Below are positions 1 to 10,434 of a stretch of 57,212 nt of DNA, one piece after another. Under the pieces are notes generated by a model, which ran no database searches, was not told the origin of the DNA, and saw only the letters and a list, made by a program, of their open reading frames with translations. The stretch lies in NCBI GenBank assembly GCA_937894085.1, contig CALCSG010000157.1, positions 1 through 57,212 of the forward strand. Reading direction: 5' to 3'. Positions within the stretch are counted from its first letter, which is position 1; each line of letters opens with the position of its first letter. This stretch comes from an uncultured Gammaproteobacteria bacterium (GTDB lineage: Bacteria > Pseudomonadota > Gammaproteobacteria > GCA-001735895). The position numbers and the translations under genes are program-made.

Positions 1-732
1 CGCTAAAACCCTGTCAAGATGTTTTTCCTATAATTTACGCTGAATAGTTACTAATGTTCTAAGTTTATTTTGAGTTGCCATGGGTAAGTTACCGTCCAGG
101 TTCTGGAATTAATGTAAATATTGTCTTCTAAGCTGTGCGCTTTAATCCGCACAGGATTTTTGGATTTGATCAGTTTTGATATACAGAACAGGATGAGCTT
201 TTTCGATTAATGTAGATATAAAATTAATCTATGTTTATCGTAGTTCTGGTTAAAACGGGAATATATTCCCAACCTAGTCAAAAATCAACCGAATGAGACC
301 AAGTTCACACTTCTGCTCTTAATAAGCATTTGTTTATAAAATAATTCATTTTTAACGAGTTGCCCTTAATTAATAAAGGTATGAAAATATTGCAATTAAA
401 CCAGCTGTAAAAACTATATTATAGGCAGTGAACAGGAGATTTTCAGAGAAGCTGCGCCATTCAGCGGAAAAACAGAAGGATTTTTTTTAAGTCTCTTAAT
501 AAATAAAAGCTGAGAGTTATCCATTGTCGATCTGGATTGACTGTTGAACAGGTTAAATAGAGGTCCGTACATCTGCTATCTGCAGCAATTATGTTGATAG
601 AGTAAGTGTTACTGCGCCTCCTCTCAGGTCGCGGTCATTTTCTGGTCTACAGTTAATAAAATTATATTCAGTTCCTGGTGTTTTACTCCAGCTAGTAACC
701 AGAATTAATCAGAGAAAGTTTAAATAATCGAT

Positions 733-1398
733 TTACTCATTTGACATTGCTTTTATAAACGAATCTGCCTCTGCAATTGATTTGTTCATATCTTTAATCA
801 GGCTCTTTATATCTGTTTCTACAGACTGCCCCTGGGTCTTTAGTGAAGCAATGGCATTCGCATTAAGATTGTGTTTCAAAAAAAGCACCCTGTCATTAAA
901 AGCTGCGAGTACGGGGCCAATTTTTTTCTCGGCTGTCTTCATTGCGAGCATTAATTTTGAATAGGATTTTTGAGTGGTATTGAGTCGCTTCTGGCTTGCA
1001 CGGCGTAGCTCAGGACTGGAATATAGCTTGATTTCATCAGACCATTCCTTGAACAGTGCGTTTGCAACATCCTCTACAGAAACGATCTCATCGTGAACAG
1101 TTTCAGCCTGGGTTTTACTCTCTTCATATTCATCTTTGAGTAACCTGTACTGCTTCTCAAGATCACCACCTGAATAGTTAGTGACAGCAATAAATTTATC
1201 CAGTGCAGAACTAAACTGTTCCCTCGCTTCCTGCTGTGCTTCACGTGCATCATCGACGCGATTAACAAGAATATCGCGTTTTTCAACCCCGATCTTTTCC
1301 ATAGCGCCGTAATAAACAGTTTGGCAACCTGCCATTAATAACAAGGCAGCCAATAACAAGAATGCCTGAGCAGAATAACAGCTACGAGTATGAGTCAT
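733..1398 (-). CDS. DUF2959-like lipoprotein; start probably at 1398 (MTHTRS...)
   Basis: ORF with signal peptide and lipobox LLMAGC; coiled-coil body resembling DUF2959 proteins. Confidence 0.75.
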   Translation of the reverse strand: MTHTRSCYSAQAFLLLAALLLMAGCQTVYYGAMEKIGVEKRDILVNRVDDAREAQQEAREQFSSALDKFIAVTNYSGGDLEKQYRLLKDEYEESKTQAETVHDEIVSVEDVANALFKEWSDEIKLYSSPELRRASQKRLNTTQKSYSKLMLAMKTAEKKIGPVLAAFNDRVLFLKHNLNANAIASLKTQGQSVETDIKSLIKDMNKSIAEADSFIKAMSNE

Positions 1399-1592
1399 TA
1401 ATAATCCCACGATAAGTATTTTATGATATGGCCGACATTTCCACGAGTTCGACCAGGCCTTTCATTTTTAGCAGAATAATATGACAGCTGTCTAAAAAGA
1501 TATCAATATTCTAATTGTAAAACTTTGTTAATGGTGATGCATAAACATGCTTTAAACTGAAGCTCCTGGTTATTAACTAAAATGTCACGCTC

Positions 1593-1982
1593 TTAATAAT
1601 AACCGGATTGTTCAGTACTGAAAGCATTCTGTATCCATTCGAATGAAAGTTTTCTTAAACTATCTTCCGGTGTAATGAACAGGGCATCGAAACGATAGTT
1701 ATGCTGTTGAAACTTTTTCTGGCTGGTTATGAAAGTCAGGGCTGCTTTTGTGATCTTTTGTTGTTTGGAAACAGGAATGCTGTAAGCGGTTCCGCCAAAA
1801 GCATTGTTTTTACGGTATTTAACTTCGATAAAACACAAGGTGTTTTTATCTAACATAATCAGGTCGATTTCGCCTGACCGGCAATGATAGTTTTGCTGTA
1901 CAGGTTTTAGCCCTTTCTGTTGCAGCCAGCCTGAAGCCTGCTGTTCAAAGTACAATCCCTTGTCTTTCCTTGATTCCCACAC
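1593..1982 (-). CDS. yraN: YraN/UPF0102 family endonuclease-like protein
   Basis: GEIDLIMLD...FIEVKYRK motif typical of UPF0102; adjacent to lpoA/rsmI as in other gammaproteobacteria. Confidence 0.9.
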   Translation of the reverse strand: MWESRKDKGLYFEQQASGWLQQKGLKPVQQNYHCRSGEIDLIMLDKNTLCFIEVKYRKNNAFGGTAYSIPVSKQQKITKAALTFITSQKKFQQHNYRFDALFITPEDSLRKLSFEWIQNAFSTEQSGYY

Positions 1983-1996
1983 AGCACTAGCTATTT

Positions 1997-3922
1997 TTAA
2001 TCAACGGTTTCAACACTCTGTTTTAAAACTTCTGCACGACCTTTTAAATAGGTGGCGAGAATCAGTTCGCGATGTACCCGACCGTTCTTATCGACAGAAA
2101 TGGTACCGCTATTAAGGGCTACTTTTTCTTCCGGGGTTATCATCAGTCGTCGTAAAGAGGGAATTAAATTATAAGCATCTATACCCAGTGCAAAAAAGCG
2201 GGCGTAACGGTCATTTTGTTTTGGCCATAATTTATTTATAGCTGCAAAGTCTGGGTTGGTGGTATTAGTCAATGCCCAGGGGGTATCCACAAACAGTATT
2301 TCATCGAGGTCTCTATCAGCATCCGGGTCACTGTTGCTGGAAGAGATACTCGACGTTGAATAAACCGGTAAGTCTTTGGCATGGTGGAATTTTAACTGCG
2401 GTTTAATCAGGCGTGCCTGGCGGGGATTACCGGCAATAAAAATCATATCGACATCCTGCCTCCTGCGCGGAATAAATTCCGATTTTTCACCGGTTACCTG
2501 GTCCAGTATTGAATGCCGGCGATCACTGCTATTGAGATTTAATAATTGCTTGATGGATGCAGAGTAATCATTTTTCCGGGATGGGTATCTTGCGCTGTCA
2601 ACAACCTGTCCGCCAAGTGCTTCAAAACGTTTCGTAAAAGCCTGGTTTAATCGCTCACCCAGATTGCTGTCCGGGGTCAGAGTTACCGCATGATACTGAC
2701 TATTGATCAGGGCATAGTCGGCAATCTGCTCCGCTTCGTCTTCCGGTCTGAGGCCAAACTGGTACAGGTTGTTAATGCCAATGTTTTCATCGTCGGCATA
2801 ATTAAGCGTCAGAGTGGGTACTTTTAAAGATTCATTGAGCTGTAGTTCACTGACCAGTTTTTTATCTAATGGACCTACTATAAAATCGGCACCATTTTGT
2901 ATGGCCTGGTTATATTGCATATAGAACTGCTGGGGGTCGCTACTGACATTAACGATCTCCAGCATGGGCTTCTCTTCAGGATCCTTGTAATAAGCGTACA
3001 GGAATCCATTTTGTATGGCTTCAGCTACATTTTTTAATTTATCAGAGAGCGGAAGTAATAGCGCGATTCGAGTCGGATTTATATAAATCAACTTACTCTC
3101 TGAGACCAGCTGTTCGGCGAAACTGACAGATGCTTCATGGTCCTTGTAGATTTCATGCCACTTTTTGATCCAGGGTTCTATTTTTGCTGGTAGCATGTTC
3201 GAGCGGCGGGCTATTAAATTTAATTCCAGCCAGCCTCTGAGAGGAATCGTCTGCTGTTGAGACAGTGCTTTGATGATATTCGGTTCAGATATACGGCTTA
3301 AAGCATCCCAGATAAAATTATGATTTTCCAGTGTTTCAGCTTCGGTTTTCAGGTATTGACCGATTTGTATGCGTAGCTCCGCAGACTCCAGTGGCTTGCC
3401 GATGGCAAGTACGCCTTTTGAACGAATATTTAAAGCCAGCGCCTTGTAACCAGGGTCAGTAATACTTTCCAGATCGGGCAGGTTAGCCAGGCTTTGATAA
3501 GTTTTGCCATTCTCGAAATAAAGTCCGGCCAGCAGGGTGTTTTTATGACTGAATTCACTTTCCAGTAGATCGTCTTCCTTTAATGTATCGTAAAAAGTTT
3601 GCAGCGCATCATATTGTTGGTTTTTATACATCATGAGAGCGACTTTTTGTAAATAGAAAGAGTGATCGGGTTGAGCAGAGTTGTCAGCCAGGTATTGATA
3701 CATGCTGGCAGCTTTTTCCCAGTCAAACTCCTGTTCATAATTAAAAGCAATAATTTTGGACTCTGCAGTCACCTGTCCTGATGGCTGTGTTTTTAGCAGG
3801 GAGCTGGTGGACTGGCATGAAGTGACCAATATAGCGCTGGCTATAATGAAGCTTAATTTTATCAGCGTTAATGTAAGTAGTTTGTGCATGGCCGTAGATA
3901 AGTTGATTGCAGACTGAGTCAA
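1997..3922 (-). CDS. lpoA: Penicillin-binding protein activator LpoA (start may be 3889)
   Basis: Lipoprotein signal (LVTSC), TPR-like N-half and periplasmic-binding-like C-half (RIALLLPLS...NGFLYAYY); divergent from rsmI. Confidence 0.88.
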   Translation of the reverse strand: MTQSAINLSTAMHKLLTLTLIKLSFIIASAILVTSCQSTSSLLKTQPSGQVTAESKIIAFNYEQEFDWEKAASMYQYLADNSAQPDHSFYLQKVALMMYKNQQYDALQTFYDTLKEDDLLESEFSHKNTLLAGLYFENGKTYQSLANLPDLESITDPGYKALALNIRSKGVLAIGKPLESAELRIQIGQYLKTEAETLENHNFIWDALSRISEPNIIKALSQQQTIPLRGWLELNLIARRSNMLPAKIEPWIKKWHEIYKDHEASVSFAEQLVSESKLIYINPTRIALLLPLSDKLKNVAEAIQNGFLYAYYKDPEEKPMLEIVNVSSDPQQFYMQYNQAIQNGADFIVGPLDKKLVSELQLNESLKVPTLTLNYADDENIGINNLYQFGLRPEDEAEQIADYALINSQYHAVTLTPDSNLGERLNQAFTKRFEALGGQVVDSARYPSRKNDYSASIKQLLNLNSSDRRHSILDQVTGEKSEFIPRRRQDVDMIFIAGNPRQARLIKPQLKFHHAKDLPVYSTSSISSSNSDPDADRDLDEILFVDTPWALTNTTNPDFAAINKLWPKQNDRYARFFALGIDAYNLIPSLRRLMITPEEKVALNSGTISVDKNGRVHRELILATYLKGRAEVLKQSVETVD

Positions 3923-3962
3923 TGAGTCTGTTAGAATAAGTGATTAGTTTACATGGTTAAAG

Positions 3963-4820
3963 ATGAAAATGTCAGGCGTACTTTATATCGTAGCAACACC
4001 GATCGGCAATCTGGATGATATTACGTTAAGAGCAATCGAGATTTTACGTACGGTCGATCTGGTGGCAGCCGAAGACACACGACATAGCCAGCATTTGTTG
4101 TCTCACCTGGGGGTCAGCAAAAAGATGCTATCTCTGCATGAACACAATGAACGTGATCGAATACAGCAGATTTTAAATTATCTTGAGGCTGGTCAGCAAA
4201 TTGCTCTGGTGTCGGATGCGGGTACGCCGCTGATTTCAGATCCGGGTTTTCCGTTGGTAAGAGCAACTATAGAAGCAGGGTTCAGGGTGATTCCCATACC
4301 CGGCGTTAGCAGTATTATCACTGCGTTGAGTGCAGCGGGTTTACCCACGGATAAGTTTAGTTTTCATGGGTTTCTCCCGCATAAAAATGCAGAAAGAGTA
4401 AAGCGGCTGGAAAGTTTAAAAAATAGTGATGGCACCCATGTATTACTGGAATCTACCCATCGTATAGAGCGACTGTTGCAGCAAATTATGCAGGTCATGC
4501 CGGAGTCTCAGGTGGTGCTGGCTAAAGAATTGACTAAACGGCATGAAACCTTTATTCGCGGTTCTGCAGAGCAGTGTCTTCAAGTATTCGAACAGGATGC
4601 TTTGTTGAAAAAAGGGGAGTTTGTCGTGCTGATCTATCAGCTTATTGCCGATAAAGATGACTCTGTGGATCTGGATGCTGAAAAAATGTTAGCGTTACTG
4701 ATGCAAGAAATGCCGCTAAAAAAAGCGGTAAAGTTAGCAGTTAGTCTCAGTGGATTGAAAAAAAATGAGCTGTATAAAATGGCTTTAGTACTATCCGGAA
4801 ATCAGCATAAAGAGGATTAA
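3963..4820 (+). CDS. rsmI: 16S rRNA (cytidine1402-2'-O)-methyltransferase RsmI
   Basis: LYIVATPIGNLDDITLRAIEIL, AEDTRHS, LVSDAGTPLISDPG motifs. Confidence 0.96.
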   Translation: MKMSGVLYIVATPIGNLDDITLRAIEILRTVDLVAAEDTRHSQHLLSHLGVSKKMLSLHEHNERDRIQQILNYLEAGQQIALVSDAGTPLISDPGFPLVRATIEAGFRVIPIPGVSSIITALSAAGLPTDKFSFHGFLPHKNAERVKRLESLKNSDGTHVLLESTHRIERLLQQIMQVMPESQVVLAKELTKRHETFIRGSAEQCLQVFEQDALLKKGEFVVLIYQLIADKDDSVDLDAEKMLALLMQEMPLKKAVKLAVSLSGLKKNELYKMALVLSGNQHKED

Positions 4821-4872
4821 CAAAGAGAAAAGTACTTATTGTCGGGAAACTATATAAGGTATTATACGATTC

Positions 4873-5216
4873 AAGTCAGCCAGATAATCGCTGGTACCTT
4901 CGGGTACTGGAGGAAAGTCCGGGCTCCACAGGGCAGAGTGCCAGTTAACGGCTGGGAGGCGTGAGCCTACGGAAAGTGCCGCAGAAAATATACCGCCAGA
5001 TAGCTTGCTGTCTGGTAAGGGTGAAATGGTGCGGTAAGAGCGCACCGCGCTACTGGTAACAGTAGTGGCAGGGTAAACCCCACTCGGAGCAAGACCAAAT
5101 AGGAGAGCAATGGTGCTGCCCGCACTGCTTTCGGGTTGGTTGCTTGAGAATTGCTGGTGACAGCAGTTCCAGATGAATGATTATCCACGACAGAACCCGG
5201 CTTACAGGCTGACTTA
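4873..5216 (+). ncRNA. rnpB: RNase P RNA (M1 RNA), type A
   Basis: Conserved GAGGAAAGTCCGGGCTCCACAGGGCAGAGTGCCAG, GGGTGAAATGGTGCGGTAAGAGCGCACCGCGC, CCACGACAGAACCCGGCTTA; paired ends AAGTCAGCC/GGCTGACTT. Confidence 0.97.
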
Positions 5217-5238
5217 CTTAATTATTTGATTTATCTGT

Positions 5239-5261
5239 CCCCTTATTGTTTTTTTAAGGGG
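5239..5261 (+). terminator. Hairpin downstream of rnpB (CCCCTT ... AAGGGG)
   Basis: CCCCTTATTGTTTTTTTAAGGGG shortly after the rnpB 3' end. Confidence 0.45.
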
Positions 5262-5453
5262 ATGGGTAAAATAACTCTTCTCGCAATATCCTTCCCCTGT
5301 AAATATCTCTCAAAATCAGCCTCTCTTAATATTCTACTTTAACTATGTTTCGTTAACATTTGTTTTTAATAGACATTAACCGTTTATCACAAGAATCTTT
5401 GCTAAGTCATTGTTGTTATTAAAGAAATTCCATTCCTGAACCCCTATTTTTAC

Positions 5454-5481
5454 TTGACATGTGGCAAATCTGAGCGATACT
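5454..5481 (+). promoter_or_regulatory. Candidate sigma70 promoter for mraZ/dcw
   Basis: TTGACA (5454-5459), 16-nt spacer, GATACT (5476-5481). Confidence 0.6.
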
Positions 5482-5516
5482 GTGTGTATTGGTGGGAAAT
5501 TGTGTCATAAAGTGGC
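5482..5516 (+). promoter_or_regulatory. MraZ box: four 10-bp-phased GTGNN repeats (GTGTG, GTGGG, GTGTC, GTGGC)
   Basis: Repeats start at 5482, 5492, 5502 and 5512, immediately downstream of the -10 and upstream of mraZ. Confidence 0.75.
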
Positions 5517-5534
5517 TTATAAAGGGCGGAGTGA

Positions 5535-5987
5535 GTGCTTAAATTCAGAGGGGCTTCAAATTTATCGTTAGATGCGAAAGGCAGGATAGTTTTACCTGCC
5601 CGTTATCGTGAGCGTCTGGCTGAAATTTGTGATAGTCAACTGGTAGTCACTATTGATACAGATGAATCCTGCCTGTTGATCTATCCGCTAAATGAGTGGG
5701 AGGTCGTCGAAGAAAAAATTAATGCCTTACCCGGTCTGAATAAAAGAGTGAAGCTTATCAAGCGCAAGCTGGTTGGCTATGCCACCGATATTGAAGTCAA
5801 TGATAGTGGCAGATTACTGCTTTCTGCGCCCCTGAGGGCTTATGCCAAGCTGGATAAAAAAGTTGTTTTAATCGGGCAGGGTAATAAATTCGAACTGTGG
5901 GATGAAGCTCTGTGGGAAAAGCATTGCATGGAAGAGATTGATGAAGATGAAGAGACTCCTGTCGCTTTAGCGGAGCTGTCAATATGA
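5535..5987 (+). CDS. mraZ: Transcriptional regulator MraZ (GTG start)
   Basis: MLKFRGASNLSLDAKGRIVLPARYRERL; first dcw gene. Confidence 0.97.
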   Translation: MLKFRGASNLSLDAKGRIVLPARYRERLAEICDSQLVVTIDTDESCLLIYPLNEWEVVEEKINALPGLNKRVKLIKRKLVGYATDIEVNDSGRLLLSAPLRAYAKLDKKVVLIGQGNKFELWDEALWEKHCMEEIDEDEETPVALAELSI

Positions 5988-6928
5988 GTGGGCAGACTTT
6001 CTCACATCAACCCGTGTTGTTTCAACAGGTACTCCATTTGATGAATATCAAACCGGATGGTCTCTATGTTGACGGGACTTTTGGTCGAGGTGGTCATTCT
6101 GCAGCTATTCTTGCTCAGCTCAATGAAAAGGGCAGGCTGGTGGTAATGGATAAAGATCCTCAAGCCATTGATTCTGCCAGGCAACAGTATTCAGATGACG
6201 CTCGCGTCACTATTATTCATGATGATTATGCCCAAATGGCCCTGCGTGTCGAGCAACTGGGTCTGAAACAGTCGGTGGATGGCGTTCTGCTTGATCTGGG
6301 CGTTTCTTCTCCTCAGCTGGATGATGCGCAAAGAGGGTTCAGTTTTCAGCAAAATGGTCCACTGGATATGCGTATGAATCCGACTCAGGGCATGTCTGCA
6401 TCAGAGTGGATAATGACTGCTAAAGAAAAAGAAATTGCAGATGTCCTGTGGCAATTAGGTGAAGAACGTTTTTCCAGGCGTATCGCTAAAAAAATTATTG
6501 AGTTTCGTCAGCAACAGGTTATTACAGATACTGCAACTTTAGTGGGAATAATTATTGAGTGTGTTCCTGCGCATAAAGAGAAAAAGCATCCTGCTACACG
6601 TAGCTTTCAGGCTATTCGTATGCACGTAAATCAGGAGCTGGATCATATTCATCAGGTACTCGACGGTATTTTTGATGTGTTAACGGTTGGCGGGAGACTA
6701 CTGGTGATCAGTTTCCATTCACTGGAAGATCGCCTGGTAAAACGGTTTATTAAGAAGCACTCCACAGCTCCTGTTTTGCCTAAAGGGTTGCCGGTTCGTG
6801 ATTGTGATTTAAATCTTACGGTCCGCTTCAAAAGTATTGGTAAAGCTGTTAAGGCAACTGCTGATGAAATTCAGCAGAATTCGCGCTCACGCAGCGCAAT
6901 TTTAAGAATTGCCGAGCGAGTTTACTGA
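5984..6928 (+). CDS. rsmH: 16S rRNA m4C1402 methyltransferase RsmH
   Basis: HQPVLFQQVL, DGTFGRGGHS, DLGVSSPQLD motifs. Confidence 0.98.
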   Translation: MSGQTFSHQPVLFQQVLHLMNIKPDGLYVDGTFGRGGHSAAILAQLNEKGRLVVMDKDPQAIDSARQQYSDDARVTIIHDDYAQMALRVEQLGLKQSVDGVLLDLGVSSPQLDDAQRGFSFQQNGPLDMRMNPTQGMSASEWIMTAKEKEIADVLWQLGEERFSRRIAKKIIEFRQQQVITDTATLVGIIIECVPAHKEKKHPATRSFQAIRMHVNQELDHIHQVLDGIFDVLTVGGRLLVISFHSLEDRLVKRFIKKHSTAPVLPKGLPVRDCDLNLTVRFKSIGKAVKATADEIQQNSRSRSAILRIAERVY

Positions 6929-7200
6929 TGTCCCGACTGTACTGGTTGCTGCTGCTGGTTATTCTGGTAACTGGCAGCTCGATGGCTGTTATTTATGTAA
7001 AACATGAAAGCCGTGTTTTATTTACTGAATTAAGATTAAAGCAAAAAATACAGGATGAGCAGCTTATTCAATGGAGTCGGCTGCAAATTCAAAAAAGTAC
7101 GTTAATAACCCAGGCTAATGTTGAGTCTATAGCCCGTAAAAGGCTGGATATGATATTACCTGATCATGTGCAAATAGTGACTTTGATCGATCATGAGTGA
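6928..7200 (+). CDS. ftsL: Cell division protein FtsL
   Basis: Small bitopic membrane protein between rsmH and ftsI. Confidence 0.9.
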   Translation: MSRLYWLLLLVILVTGSSMAVIYVKHESRVLFTELRLKQKIQDEQLIQWSRLQIQKSTLITQANVESIARKRLDMILPDHVQIVTLIDHE

Positions 7201-8905
7201 TAATTCTTCAACATCTTTTTTTGCAGGCAGACATTATTTTGTGCTGGCTGTGCTGATGTTATTGTTTTCGTCGCTGGTATTCAGGTCGGCCTGGTTACAG
7301 GTCTATAACCAGGATTTCCTGCTGGATGAAGGTAGTCAGCGCCAGCTAAGAACGATTCAGACCCCGGCTTATAGAGGAACTATTATGGATCGTTTCGGTA
7401 CGCCATTAGCGATAAGTACACCGGTTGATTCGGTGTGGGTTAATCCGCAGCAAATATTATTAGATCAGCCAGGTTTAAAAAAGGTAACACAGTTACTGGG
7501 CATTAATTTTAAGCAAACCCTAAATAAGCTCAAGCAACGTGCTAACAGGGAATTTGTTTTTATCAAACGCAGGGTAGAGCCTGAGCTGGCACAAAAAGCG
7601 GTAGAAGGTGTCAAAGGTGTGCACTTACAAAGAGAATATAACCGTTTTTATCCTGCGGGTGAAGTTGTCTCGCATGTACTGGGTTTTACTGATATTGATA
7701 ATATTGGTCGTGAAGGGATGGAACGTGTTTATCAGGACTGGTTAAAAGCTAAATCGGGACAACGTACCATCTTGCGTAATCGAAAAGGCGAAGTGGTAGA
7801 GAATATATCTCAGGTTGTAGCTGCTCGTCCGGGTAAAGATTTACAGACCAGTATTGATATGCGCCTGCAATATATTGCTTACCGCAGTTTGAGCAAAGCC
7901 ATAAAACACCATGATGCTAAATCGGGTAGTGCTGTGTTACTGGATGCCCGTTCAGGTGAAATTCTGGCCATCGCCAATTGGCCTTCTTATAATCCAAATC
8001 AACACAAAAATAAATCGGCATCGGCTCGACGAAATCGTGCTATTACCGATGTGTTCGAACCTGGTTCGACAATCAAGCCATTTACCCTGGCAGCGGCACT
8101 TGACAGGAATTTATATAACTCGAAAAGTCGTATTAATACGGCTCCGGGTTACATGAAAATAACAGGTTATCCCATTCGGGATTTTCGTAATTATGGGGTG
8201 CTTGATCTTGCAGGTATTTTACGTAAGTCGAGTAATGTTGGAGCTTCCAAGGTAGCTATGTCCATGAAGTCCGAAGAGCTTTGGCGGGCTTTTACCGATT
8301 ATGGTTTTGGAGAGCCAACGGGTGTTAGTTTCCCTGCTTCATCGTCAGGATATTTTAGTGACTTTCACGACTGGCAACCACTGGATCATGCCACTATGGC
8401 TTTTGGTTATGGGCTATCGGTTTCTACATTGCAGTTAGCCAGGGCTTATTCAATCTTTGCCAACGAAGGGAAGCTACGACCTGTAAGTTTACTGAAACTG
8501 GATGAGCCTCAGGCTGCTCCCCAGGTGATGAAGCGGTCTACAGCTAATATGGTTTTGAAAATGCTGGAGCAGGTAGTAGGTCCGGATGGAACAGCGCAAC
8601 AGGCGGCAATCAGCGGGTATAGAGTGGCAGGGAAAACCGGAACCGCTAAGAAAAATGCAGTTGGTGGTTATCTTGAAGATACCTATACATCGGTATTCGC
8701 TGGTGTTGTACCGGTTAGTAATCCTCGCCTGGTGATGGCGGTGATGATAGATGAGCCAAAAGTGAATGGATATTATGGCGGAGTGGTGGCAGCGCCGGTT
8801 TTTAAAGAAGTTTTAAGTCATGCACTCAGGTTAATGAATATTTCTCCTGATGATCTTGCTGCTACCCGGCAACTTGCTAAAACTGCTGGACGGGAGCTTC
8901 TATGA
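7193..8905 (+). CDS. ftsI: Peptidoglycan D,D-transpeptidase FtsI (PBP3)
   Basis: PBP dimer domain, FEPGSTIKPF, KSSNVGASK, AGKTGTAKK motifs. Confidence 0.98.
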   Translation: MSDNSSTSFFAGRHYFVLAVLMLLFSSLVFRSAWLQVYNQDFLLDEGSQRQLRTIQTPAYRGTIMDRFGTPLAISTPVDSVWVNPQQILLDQPGLKKVTQLLGINFKQTLNKLKQRANREFVFIKRRVEPELAQKAVEGVKGVHLQREYNRFYPAGEVVSHVLGFTDIDNIGREGMERVYQDWLKAKSGQRTILRNRKGEVVENISQVVAARPGKDLQTSIDMRLQYIAYRSLSKAIKHHDAKSGSAVLLDARSGEILAIANWPSYNPNQHKNKSASARRNRAITDVFEPGSTIKPFTLAAALDRNLYNSKSRINTAPGYMKITGYPIRDFRNYGVLDLAGILRKSSNVGASKVAMSMKSEELWRAFTDYGFGEPTGVSFPASSSGYFSDFHDWQPLDHATMAFGYGLSVSTLQLARAYSIFANEGKLRPVSLLKLDEPQAAPQVMKRSTANMVLKMLEQVVGPDGTAQQAAISGYRVAGKTGTAKKNAVGGYLEDTYTSVFAGVVPVSNPRLVMAVMIDEPKVNGYYGGVVAAPVFKEVLSHALRLMNISPDDLAATRQLAKTAGRELL

Positions 8906-10434
8906 TGACTTCAATCAGCCGTCAAACTGAAATCACCCTGGATACTCTGCTGCAGGGATATGTTGATGATCAGTATCTTTTGAACCTGGAAATAACGGGT
9001 TTAACCAGTAATAGCAAAGAAGTTAAAAAAGGAAATTTATTTGTAGCACATGCCGGGTTAACAAGGCATGCAATTGATTTTGTCAGTGATGCTATCGATG
9101 CAGGCGCGGTGGCTATCATTTATGATGCGTATGATAGCTATAACTTGCAGCGTATACCGCTTTTAGAGAAGCAACATGCTGTCAGTTTTATTCCGGTAAA
9201 AGATTTACAGAAAAAAACCGGTAACATTGCGAGCCGTTTTTATGCCTATCCAAGTCGCCACTTTAAATTGATCGGGGTGACAGGCACAGATGGTAAAACC
9301 AGCGTTACTCATTTGCTGGTTCAGGCTTTTAACCGACTTAATAAAAAGGCTGGAAGTGTAGGGACTCTGGGTTATGGATTATCTAATAATAAATTGAAGA
9401 TGACCCATTTTACAACGCCGGAAGCTATTACATTGCAGTCGATTCTTTTTGAGTTGTCGTTAGCTGACTGTGAGTATGTTGTTATGGAGGTATCGTCCCA
9501 TGCACTGGAACAATACCGTGAAGCCGGTTGTGAATTTGATATTGCTGTGCTCACCAATTTAGGCAGTGATCATCTCGATTATCATATAGATCTGGATCAT
9601 TATAAAGCGGCAAAAGCTCGACTGTTTGAGAGGCAGGGGTTAACAGGTAAAGTATTGAACCTGGATGATGAGTTCGGTCGCCAGTTAATCAGTAGTAATA
9701 AAGGTGACAATGTCATTGGGTATAGTGTCAATGATACTAATAATCAAGCTATCCCGCTTGTTACTCTGGTATCCAGCACAATGGCTACAAAGGGGTTGCA
9801 GTTATGCGTTTCAACTCCTGAAGGTTTAATACAAATTGAAACGGGTTTGATTGGTGATTTTAATATCAATAATTTATTGTGCTGTATATCCGTTTTGTTT
9901 CAACTGGGTTATCGACCTGAACAGATCGAACAGGGTATGCAGGGATTGCAACCGATTCCCGGACGTATGGAGTTTTTCCCTTCAATTAATGAAAAGCCAG
10001 CGGTAGTCATTGATTTTGCCCACACCGAGCAGGCTTTGTCGGCTTGCCTGACTTCGCTTAAAAATTATTGTGAAGGCAGGATGGTTTGTATCTTTGGTTG
10101 TGGTGGAGATAGAGATCAGAGCAAGCGCCCTAAAATGGCGGCTGTGGCTGAACAACTGGCAGATCAGGTTATCGTCACCGATGATAATCCAAGAAATGAA
10201 TCCGCAGAAAAGATTATGCGCGAAATTTTAAGCGGTTTTAACAATCCGCAGGGTGTTCGAGTGATTCATGATCGCGAAGTTGCTATTGAAACAGCCATGT
10301 CTGGCGCCAGTGCCAAAGATTTGGTGGTGATTGCAGGAAAAGGTCATGAGCAGTTTCAAATTATCGGTAATAAACGGCTACCTTTCAGTGATCATTATGT
10401 GGTGAAACAGATACGTAAAAGGGAGGCTGTATGA
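8902..10434 (+). CDS. murE: UDP-MurNAc-tripeptide synthetase MurE
   Basis: GVTGTDGKTSVTHL, DDNPRNE motif (diaminopimelate-type), synteny. Confidence 0.97.
   Translation: MMTSISRQTEITLDTLLQGYVDDQYLLNLEITGLTSNSKEVKKGNLFVAHAGLTRHAIDFVSDAIDAGAVAIIYDAYDSYNLQRIPLLEKQHAVSFIPVKDLQKKTGNIASRFYAYPSRHFKLIGVTGTDGKTSVTHLLVQAFNRLNKKAGSVGTLGYGLSNNKLKMTHFTTPEAITLQSILFELSLADCEYVVMEVSSHALEQYREAGCEFDIAVLTNLGSDHLDYHIDLDHYKAAKARLFERQGLTGKVLNLDDEFGRQLISSNKGDNVIGYSVNDTNNQAIPLVTLVSSTMATKGLQLCVSTPEGLIQIETGLIGDFNINNLLCCISVLFQLGYRPEQIEQGMQGLQPIPGRMEFFPSINEKPAVVIDFAHTEQALSACLTSLKNYCEGRMVCIFGCGGDRDQSKRPKMAAVAEQLADQVIVTDDNPRNESAEKIMREILSGFNNPQGVRVIHDREVAIETAMSGASAKDLVVIAGKGHEQFQIIGNKRLPFSDHYVVKQIRKREAV

Noticed and set aside
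4873-4925. Short P3 arm in RNase P RNA as a novelty
   Set aside because: Helix P3 length varies among bacterial type A RNAs; without an alignment this is not remarkable
4836-5188. Minus-strand ORFs 4836-5045 and 4967-5188
   Set aside because: They lie antisense to the RNase P RNA gene; open frames are a by-product of rnpB sequence
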